Part shown: positions 19,600-28,230 of the stretch, piece by piece
How positions within the stretch are numbered: the stretch's first letter is position 1
Layout: each line of letters begins with the position of its first letter
NCBI RefSeq assembly: GCF_040954645.1
Contig: NC_092809.1
Span: forward strand, 83,538,389-83,602,388
Origin: Diabrotica undecimpunctata
Lineage: Eukaryota > Arthropoda > Insecta > Coleoptera > Chrysomelidae
Direction of reading: 5' to 3'
Length of the DNA stretch: 64,000 nt
Program-made: the position numbers and the translations under genes
Notes under the pieces: model-generated
Database searches by the model: none
The model's input: only the letters and a program-made list of their open reading frames with translations
What the model was told of the DNA's origin: nothing

Positions 19600-20535
19600 T
19601 AGGCTCCATATATCCTGATTAGACCTATAGGACCCGAGATACGCAACTAAGGCTCTTTTGACATAACATATATAGGAGCAAAGATATATACCTAAGGTCC
19701 TTTTGACGTGTTGATGTATTTGATTTCTACGTCGTAATATTCTATTGGTTAAATGTTACCATTTGAGGTACTGTACGTCACGATTGGACTAATAGGACCT
19801 CAGATACATAACTAAGGCCCTTTTGATAAGCTGATGTATTTTATTTTTCTATCTTATTGTAGTCGATTGGTTAAATCCTATCATTTGAGGTACTGTACGT
19901 CACGATTGGGCTAATAAAAACGAAGATACGTAACTAAGGCCATTTTAATATTTTGCTGTATTTGATTTCTATCTCATTATATTCTATTAGTTAAATTCTA
20001 TCATTTGAGGTATCGTACGTCACGATTGGACTAATAGGACCGAAGATACATAACTAAGGCCATTTTGACATGCTACTTTATTTAATTTTTATACCTCATT
20101 GTATTTTACTTGTTAAATCCTTTCATTTGAGGTACTGTACGTCATGATTGGACTAATAGAACTAAGATACACAACTAAGGCCCTTTTGACATTGTTCTGT
20201 ATTTGATTTTTGTATCCCATTGTATTCTCTATGTTAAATCCTATCATTAGAGGTACTATACGTCACGATTGGACTAATAGGACCGAAGATACGTGACTAC
20301 GGCCCTTTTGACATGTTGCTGTATTTAATTTTTTTATTTCATTGTTTTCAATTCGTTAAATCCTGTCATTTGAGATACTGTACGTCACGATTGGACTTAT
20401 AGAAACAAAGATATATAATTAAGGCCTTTTTGTCATGCTGCTATATTTGATTTTTCTGTCTTATTGTAATTTATTGGTTAAATCCTATCATTTGAGGGGC
20501 TGTACGTCGCGACTGGACCAATTGGAGCGAAGATA
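19600..20535. repeat. Tandem array, ~121-bp unit, about 7-8 copies (in copy A)
   Basis: Each unit carries GTACGTCACGATTGGACTAA, then an (A)AGATAC..AACTAAGGCCCTTTTGA block and TTAAATCCTATCATTTGAGG. The AAGGCC landmark falls near 19695, 19815, 19938, 20058, 20179, 20301 and 20423, a spacing of 120-123 bp. A partial unit precedes these and units diverge by several percent. The same array is in copy B (54945-55795). Confidence 0.92.
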
Positions 20536-21051
20536 CCATAGGTAGTTGCAATATATCATATCCCGTTACTTTTAACCAACCATGATGCCAGAATGATTTG
20601 TGGATGAAAAGAATGTATATATATTCTTAAATTTACTATTTCATTGTGGGTAATATTATATTCAACAGCGATGCCAAATTTCTGATGCTAAAATGATTGA
20701 TAATGAAAGTGGGATATACATTCTCATGTATATAATGGCAGCGAGTAAACGGTAAAACCCTGAACTAAATATATATAATATTTTCACTGTACCATCATTT
20801 TAGACTCAAACATTTTCTGGAATAAACTTGTATAACTCAGTAAGGGATAAAAAGAGAAAGCGGATATTTTAAAATATCAACACGGTATCAACACTCTAAT
20901 CAATGAGATGGTTAAAATTCTTGTAACAAGTACAGGAAAAAAGTTATTAAGGTCTTGTAAAGTAGCGTCGATATACAGATGCTACTTTGCAAGACGATGC
21001 TAAATTGATGGTAAAAGCATAATGTATCGATGCGAAAATGATAGTATGATG

Positions 21052-21960
<909 letters not shown>

Positions 21961-22019
21961 ATATATTTGTTCCAAACGAGTCACAAGTACTTCTTTCTTT
22001 TTTCTTTTTTCTTATTCTT

Positions 22020-22025
22020 ATATAC

Positions 22026-22099
<74 letters not shown>

Positions 22100-22101
22100 G
22101 T

Positions 22102-22137
<36 letters not shown>
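22020..22137. repeat. (TA)n microsatellite
   Basis: About 58 TA units with a few CA or GTATAC interruptions. It lies 60 bp beyond the right tip of fold-back 1, after a pyrimidine-rich TTTCTTTTTTC stretch. Confidence 0.93.
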
Positions 22138-22139
<2 letters not shown>

Positions 22140-23651
22140 AAAATGTTGTATTTTAATAATTTTATTTTTATTTATAATAAATGTTGTAATTTTTAAAATC
22201 TGTGGTTCGTTGTTTAATTTAATATATACCTCAGCTAGCTCAATTATGTGTTCTAAGCAATCTGTCACTATGTGACGTCGACTCTGTAGTCTCCTGGTAG
22301 AGTTCAAAAAGAAATTAAACCAAAATTTACTTTAGACCTTTGATAAATTAACCCAAATGAAGCACGTTATTTATTAATATTGAACAAATTTAATATAAAC
22401 AATAAAATTCGTCTGCAACTTGGGTTGCCTTTAAAAATTTACAAAAACAGGAATCGTATAAATCTTAATGTGGTTTAGAGTCGTGACAATAAAAATTTAT
22501 TACAAAATGTGGAGACTCTATACAAGTACCTAAAAACTAAATAAATATTGCAACTTTATAAAGTGTTTAAATGAACTATAAAGAAAAGAAAATGAACACT
22601 TTATTCCGCTGACTTTTAACTTGCATTCAAATATAATCAAAATTTCAAATGATCCCCAAAATTACTATCCAACCTTACTTTAAAACAGTTCTGATTTATT
22701 TAAAGAAAACTAACTACTCGCAAAATAATTGGTGAAACTGGAATATCAATCCTGTCTTAGGAAGTTAAGGTACGTATTCTATTTTTAATTTAATGATCAT
22801 TAATATTTTCAATTTTTTTAAGGCCTATCGCAATTATGTTAATTCATGAATTTTAATTTTCTCAATTTAAATGACATTTCTGTACTCCAATAATAATTTA
22901 TAAGTTAAATTGTTTCTCTTACTCTCTGGAACAAATTCTGGATATCTCTGCTGTGGAAACTGTGGAAAAACTAAAATTCTCTTTAGACGAGTTAAAAAAA
23001 CACTCCCGACCTATTCCACAATTTCAGGACTCTCCTTTCAAAATTTCTTGTCGGCCTCCCAAAATCTATCTTTCGTTGCTAACAGCAACCAACGTTCTTT
23101 TTTCTTTTCGTCTTCTATTTTTTTTTTAAACCATAAAACTGTCCTGTTCTGACACATTTGTCAATCCACATTAATTTCTCATAATCACTTTAATCACATC
23201 TAATTTGGGAATTTATAAAAAAAAATGTTCAGATATAAAACTTATTCTATTACAATGCTAATACAATTTATTCTTTTCATCTCCACATCATTGTAATTTC
23301 TTATTTAACAAAACCCCTATTAATTTAGCTCCCATAGACTTGCTTGACAGTTTATTTTCTGACGTTTTCAAAATTTCTATGTTTAAATATTTTTTAAGAA
23401 TTCTTCTTTTTTTGTTCTTTTTAAGGTTTAGACGATTCACCTATACACTAGGCAACTATACTATTCAGAAATTATTAACACTATACCAGGTAAGTCAAAA
23501 TTAATTTATTTAACAATTTACTAATCTTTTTCTCTCTTTTATTTCAGAGTCGAACCCACATTGTGATGGCTTCATGAAATTCATGAACAACAAACTCATA
23601 TAAAAATCCATTTAAGTTGTATCCTTTTTAACATATTGAAATCATTTCAAT
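22138..23651. other. Unassigned AT-rich segment left of Gypsy-2
   Basis: No product is recognised on either strand. The longest frame, 22910-23152 (plus, 80 codons), is Phe/Ser-rich and looks like chance. A pair of splice-like signals (donor CAG/GTAAGT at 23490, acceptor TTTATTTCAG ending 23547) encloses 58 bp, but the flanking sequence gives no convincing exon. Confidence 0.4.
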
Positions 23652-23655
23652 ATAT

Positions 23656-24011
23656 TGTTGTGAATTTATTAAAAGGTTCAATATTTATAACACTTACGGA
23701 TTTAATTTATTTCTTTATTTATATTAACTTATCTGACAATAATTTATTATATCCGTACGTAACAAATTCGCGAGCGCGGGTCTTGAGAATTAACTGTCCC
23801 TTCCAAATAAAGTTCCGTTATTATATACCAGTGCCGTTATCTCGAAAAATCTAAAACCTTCGATGGCGAAACGGTAAAGGCAAACTGGATTTCCCTCGCA
23901 TCGGTTCTGGAAGGTCGCTCAGGTAAATCGAGGCCTCTCGTAAACTCTACAACATATTAGAATAAAAACATGTTTACAGGTTAAAACTATGACTCATATT
24001 TTTACGTAACA
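23656..24011 (-). repeat. Gypsy-2 3' LTR (356 bp)
   Basis: A direct copy of 29651-30006 with no difference seen by eye. On the minus strand it begins TGTTACGTAAAAATATG. The last codons of Pol and its stop (23976-23974) lie inside it. Confidence 0.97.
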
Positions 24012-25644
24012 TTGCCCCCCTCTCAAAAGATGGTTCCTCCTGGAACCTTGTCGGGGCTAGAACTGGAACGGTATGCTGGTATCGGCAACTGGACCCTCTT
24101 TTACAACTTCCAGTTGTATAAAAATGACAAGGGACGGTTTTCTCTCCGCACCAGTAACTATGCGGATTGCAACAGACTAACACCTGGACTTCGGTGTCTT
24201 TAAAGATCTCCTCCACCATATTTCGGATAACCCTCCAATCTAATTGGCGGCACTCCAACTTTGACATGGCTAACTTTTGCACGTCGGACTCTAGTACGTG
24301 CTCTCTCAATTGAAGTAAGGCTTCCCATACATCTCGGTAGGTAGGTTGGTCACAGGCAGTGTCTTTTGTTACCAGGTAGAAAAGGTAACGTGATGCATCT
24401 TGGAGTTTCAAGGTTTTACCGGGAGCTGGCACCTGGCACTGAAGTTCTGCAACTCGACCAAACTTCCTTCGAAAGACGGATGCCAACCCTGGTGCGTCTT
24501 TGATACTGGCCGGGATGGTAAGGGCCAGCGAGTAGTCATCGGGGAGCGCGAGTAGATCTTGCTTTTCTTCAGTGGTAACACCATGTCTTGCTTTACCGGT
24601 ACCTCCATAGGCACCCATGAATTCCTCAAACGTGAGGTCAGACACGTCTTGGACTTGGTTTACCTCCACTTCTTCATCTACGTCGTGGTCACCTTCAAAA
24701 GACGCCAGCCGGTTATGGTGTACTATCATCGGCTTTCCCCTCGGAATCTTGCTTATTCGGTAGATGACATCGTTGATCTTCTCCATAATTAGGTATGGGC
24801 CTTCCCAAAACTGCTGCAATTTGGGAGAACAACCTTTTCGCTTCTTGGGATTATACAGCCATACTTTGTCGTTCTTCTTAAAGCAACCCTTTTCGGCTTG
24901 TGTATCGTACCGTTTCTTCATTCTGTCGCTAGCGATCTGAAGGTGGGAACGGACCAACTCATGTACATTGTCCATTCTTCTTCGTAATTCGATCACATAA
25001 TCTTCACCTGCTACATCTTCTCCAGGTTTACATCCAAACTCGAGATCACAAGGTAGTCGCATTTCGCGTCCGAATAGGACTTTGGCTGGTGTCTGGCCTG
25101 TTGATTCGTTAACAGCAGATCTGTAAGCCATTGTGAAGAACGGAAGGTATTGGTCCCAGTCTCGCTGATGATCGGACACCATCTTTGTCAAATACTTGCC
25201 AACTGTCCTATTCATTCGTTCTACCATACCATCCGATTGCGGATGATACGCGGTAGTTCTTGTTTTCTTCATGCCTAGTCTATCACATATTCCTTGGAAT
25301 AGATCGCTTTCGAAGTTCCTGCCTTGGTCACTATGGATCTCCAAAGGCACTCCAAATCGGCTGATATATTCTTGGATCAACTTATCTGCAACGGTGGCGG
25401 CCTTCTGGTCTGGAAGTGCGTAAATCTCGACCCACTTAGTGAAGTAATCCATTACTACCAGCATGTACTTGCCTCCGTTTTCACTTTCTGGAAATGGCCC
25501 AGCGATGTCCAAAGCTATTCTTTCAAACGGGCTTCCAACATTATATTGTCTCATAGGAGCTCTCCTTTTTCGGTAAGGCCCGTTACTCGTGGCACAAATA
25601 GTACATTTCTTACACCAGTCTTTTACATCGTCGGAACTGTTCAT
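23974..25644 (-). CDS. pol: Gypsy-2 Pol 3' part: integrase, macro-like domain, CCCH finger
   Basis: This 556-residue frame is the continuation of Pol after a frameshift. Residues 11-17 hold the CxxC-type pair of the integrase zinc site. D46, D106 and E142 form the integrase triad, with 35 residues between the last two; about 250-315 is the integrase C-terminal domain. An acidic linker follows (318-345). Residues 369-492 resemble OARD1/TARG1-type macro domains, which remove ADP-ribose from proteins: SLALTIPASIKDAPGLASVF, RKFGRVAEL, RYLFYLVTK and the following PTY align well, and K427 matches the active-site Lys. C506, C514, C520 and H524 make a C-x7-C-x5-C-x3-H zinc finger of the RNA-binding type. 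The last codons lie in the LTR. The first Met is internal; it is not a true start. Macro-domain function is inferred from sequence pattern only. Confidence 0.9.
   Translation of the reverse strand: MNSSDDVKDWCKKCTICATSNGPYRKRRAPMRQYNVGSPFERIALDIAGPFPESENGGKYMLVVMDYFTKWVEIYALPDQKAATVADKLIQEYISRFGVPLEIHSDQGRNFESDLFQGICDRLGMKKTRTTAYHPQSDGMVERMNRTVGKYLTKMVSDHQRDWDQYLPFFTMAYRSAVNESTGQTPAKVLFGREMRLPCDLEFGCKPGEDVAGEDYVIELRRRMDNVHELVRSHLQIASDRMKKRYDTQAEKGCFKKNDKVWLYNPKKRKGCSPKLQQFWEGPYLIMEKINDVIYRISKIPRGKPMIVHHNRLASFEGDHDVDEEVEVNQVQDVSDLTFEEFMGAYGGTGKARHGVTTEEKQDLLALPDDYSLALTIPASIKDAPGLASVFRRKFGRVAELQCQVPAPGKTLKLQDASRYLFYLVTKDTACDQPTYRDVWEALLQLREHVLESDVQKLAMSKLECRQLDWRVIRNMVEEIFKDTEVQVLVCCNPHSYWCGEKTVPCHFYTTGSCKRGSSCRYQHTVPVLAPTRFQEEPSFERGAMLRKNMSHSFNL
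24015..24024 (-). other. Gypsy-2 polypurine tract
   Basis: The minus strand reads GAGAGGGGGG three bases before the 3' LTR, the expected primer site for plus-strand DNA synthesis. It is also read as Pol codons (Glu-Arg-Gly). Confidence 0.88.
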
Positions 25645-28159
25645 CCAATAAAACCGTTCCCGAATTCGCTGAAGGGGTTTTCCTTACACCAAAATGCCCT
25701 CCCGATGGACTGTCGTGTAACTGACGAAGTACTTCCGCTATTCTGCTCTTTGGGATCACCAACTGTCTTCTCTTTTCCGAACCGTCATCATTTTCCAGGA
25801 CTCGTTTGAGCAAGCCATCTTCGATGATAAATGAGTCCCACTGGGCCCAATACGTCTTAACTACTGAGCATAGGTTTGATATTTCCTGCCAAGGTGGTCG
25901 ACGGTTTTCCTCTTTCCATTTTCGGATTTTCTGTATAACTGGATCTCTCTCTTGTTCTTCCCTTATCTTAGTAGGCGTCCAGTCGTCGTTGACAATCGTC
26001 GTTCTTAGCACTGCTGCTTCCTTGGATTCAGTTTTGTTGCAGTGGGAACACTCTGCTGGGCATGGCCTTCTGGAAAGAGAATCAGCGTTTCTGTGGCTAA
26101 CTCCGGCCCGGTGCTCAATCTTAAAATCGTATTCTTGGAGTCGTTCGATCCACCTGGCTATCTGACCCTCTGGATTCTTAAACTGCATCAACCACTTAAG
26201 GGCGGCATGGTCGGTTCGGATTAGAAACTTTCTGCCATAGAGGTATTGATAGAAGTGCTCTACTGATTTCACTACTGCCAGAAGTTCTCTTCTCGTGACG
26301 CAATAATTCCGTTCAGGTTTTGAAAGAACTTTACTAAAATATCCGAGAACTCGTTCCTGTCCTCCTTGAATCTGAGACAGCACTCCTCCAATTCCCACAT
26401 TACTTGCGTCCGTATCTAAGATGAACTCTCCTTCTGGCAGTGGATACCCTAAAATTGGTGCTGTTATTAAATGCTTTTTCAACGTTTCAAAGGCATTTTG
26501 GCAGTCTATATCCCAGCGGTATTCTCTTGCTTCCTCTGTAAGTCGCGTTAATGGCTTAGCGATATCTGCAAACTTCTTAATAAACCTCCGGTAGTAAGTA
26601 CATAGTCCAAGAAAACTTCTCACTTGATGTTTGTCAGTTGGTTTTGGCCATTCCTTAATGGAATCGATTTTTCCCTTATCCACGGCCACTCCTTCTTTAC
26701 TGACTATATGACCCAGATAATTGACTTTACCTTGAAATAGCTGGCACTTCTTGGGGTTTAGCATCAATTGGGCAGCTTTAAGTTGATTAAAAACGTTTTC
26801 TAAATTCCTCAAATGATCTTCGAATGTCTCCCCCAAGACGATTATGTCATCTAAATAAACCAGGCATGTTTTCCAAGATAACCCTCTCAACACATTTTCC
26901 ATAAGCCTCTCAAATGTCGCAGGAGCATTACAAAGTCCAAATGGCATAACGTTGAATTGCCACAATCCAGATCTTGTGGTGAAGGCTGTCTTTTCTTTAT
27001 CGACTGGGTCCATTTCTACCTGCCAGTATCCAGACTTCAAATCTAAAGTAGAAAACAATTTACTTCCAGCCAATGTGTCCAATGTGTCATCGATCCGAGG
27101 CAGAGGATAACTATCTTTCTTGGTAACGTTGTTCAGCAAACGGTAATCCACACAGAACCTCGTCGTTCCGTCTTTCTTCTTAACCAGGACCACCGGAGAG
27201 ACCCATGGACTCGTAGAAGGTTCTATCACCCCGTCTTTCTTCATTTCCTGAACAATCGTTTCAGCTTCCTCTCTCTTCGCCTGTGGTAATCGTCGAGCTG
27301 TTTGACGAATTGGCTTAGCATTACCAGTATCAATTTTATGCTTAACAACGGTAGTTCTTCCCGTCTTTCCTCCTTTCGGTACGAAAATATCACGATACTG
27401 CCGAAGAAATTCCCTTAATTTCCTTTTCTCCATCTGATTTAGAGACTGTCCTGCAACTGCAACCATTTGGTCGAATTTGTCGTTGGAATTATCAGATGTT
27501 GTCGCCTGACGGATTATGGATGTCACAGGTACACAAGTTCCTACCTTTGTCTCTTTCTTGATGGTCACTGGGTAGTCGTTGACATTGATAAGTCTCACAG
27601 GAATTTCTTTAGCCGAAGTCACCAATTCCTTTCCAATTATGATTCCACGGCCAACCTCATCGTCGTGGTTCCAAGGCTCCATCATAACAGGTCTCCCTTC
27701 GTCCACAATTCCCTGTAGCCGCGCTACTATGATCGTTTCGCTTCTCGCAGGCACGACTGTATCTTCTTTAATGGCTGCTTGCACAGTGTTGTCATTATGT
27801 GGATGGAGAAATACTTCCTCGTTGCCAACTTTGATTACCTTATTCTTAAAATCCAATTGGAATCCATGCATATTCATTACGTCCATCCCTAATATAACAT
27901 CCTCTTCGATGTCAGCAACTATAACAGTATGGACAAACTTTTCTGCTCCAATTCCCAATTGTACCTGGATTTCTCCATGAATGTTGGCATTTTCACCTGT
28001 AGCGGTCCGAAGTCGCAACCTCGTTGGTAACAGCTTCTTTCGGCTGTTTATAACTGTCGAGCGTATAATGGTTCTGGTCGCTCCGGTATCCACCAACAAC
28101 GTATGCTTTTTACCATTTATGTCTCCATCTACATATACACTATCTTCACGACATTTCAA
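25610..28159 (-). CDS. pol: Gypsy-2 Pol 5' part: protease, RT, RNase H, start of integrase
   Basis: In this 849-residue frame the protease has DTGA at 24-27, RT has YLDD at 435-438, and RNase H has TDAS (Asp 584) followed by a normal RNase H run. The frame enters the integrase zinc-binding region with GGHFG, then loses its frame near 25677 and ends at 25610 with unrelated residues. The first codon is TTG. The open frame reaches back to 28270 and overlaps gag by 40 bases in the -1 frame, so expression as a Gag-Pol fusion is likely. The overlap has no perfect slip heptamer; G GAA AAC just before the gag stop is the nearest. All catalytic motifs seen are intact. Confidence 0.94.
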   Translation of the reverse strand: MKCREDSVYVDGDINGKKHTLLVDTGATRTIIRSTVINSRKKLLPTRLRLRTATGENANIHGEIQVQLGIGAEKFVHTVIVADIEEDVILGMDVMNMHGFQLDFKNKVIKVGNEEVFLHPHNDNTVQAAIKEDTVVPARSETIIVARLQGIVDEGRPVMMEPWNHDDEVGRGIIIGKELVTSAKEIPVRLINVNDYPVTIKKETKVGTCVPVTSIIRQATTSDNSNDKFDQMVAVAGQSLNQMEKRKLREFLRQYRDIFVPKGGKTGRTTVVKHKIDTGNAKPIRQTARRLPQAKREEAETIVQEMKKDGVIEPSTSPWVSPVVLVKKKDGTTRFCVDYRLLNNVTKKDSYPLPRIDDTLDTLAGSKLFSTLDLKSGYWQVEMDPVDKEKTAFTTRSGLWQFNVMPFGLCNAPATFERLMENVLRGLSWKTCLVYLDDIIVLGETFEDHLRNLENVFNQLKAAQLMLNPKKCQLFQGKVNYLGHIVSKEGVAVDKGKIDSIKEWPKPTDKHQVRSFLGLCTYYRRFIKKFADIAKPLTRLTEEAREYRWDIDCQNAFETLKKHLITAPILGYPLPEGEFILDTDASNVGIGGVLSQIQGGQERVLGYFSKVLSKPERNYCVTRRELLAVVKSVEHFYQYLYGRKFLIRTDHAALKWLMQFKNPEGQIARWIERLQEYDFKIEHRAGVSHRNADSLSRRPCPAECSHCNKTESKEAAVLRTTIVNDDWTPTKIREEQERDPVIQKIRKWKEENRRPPWQEISNLCSVVKTYWAQWDSFIIEDGLLKRVLENDDGSEKRRQLVIPKSRIAEVLRQLHDSPSGGHFGVRKTPSANSGTVLLDEQFRRCKRLV

Positions 28160-28230
28160 AGAAGCTATTAGTATGAGAGGGTCTTTGGAAAAGTTCTGGG
28201 TCGAAGCTGCCCCCCTAAGGCTGACCCGTT

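Larger units (their letters stand above)
14710..21051. mobile_element. 6.3-kb composite repeat with inverted termini, copy A
   Basis: It is colinear with copy B (50027-56311) over its whole length, differing by perhaps one base in ten by eye plus small indels. The left end reads CATCCCACTATCGTTTT; the right end, read inward on the other strand, is CATCATACTATCATTTT, matching at 14 of 17 bases. A further ATTTAGCATC is shared about 40-45 bases in from each end. Inside, left to right, are a conserved short open frame, two pieces of piggyBac transposase in the wrong order, LINE pieces on both strands and a ~121-bp tandem array. No complete transposase is present, so it is probably a non-autonomous DNA element. 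I do not recognise the family. Confidence 0.75.

Noticed and set aside
19600..20535. The 121-bp array as a CRISPR-like array
   Set aside because: Units are contiguous and similar throughout with no unique spacers, and the sequence is eukaryotic.
24012..24203. Plus-strand frames inside Gypsy-2 (24012, 24559, 25324, 25806, 27579, 29015 and others)
   Set aside because: They are antisense shadows of the well-supported gag and pol frames.
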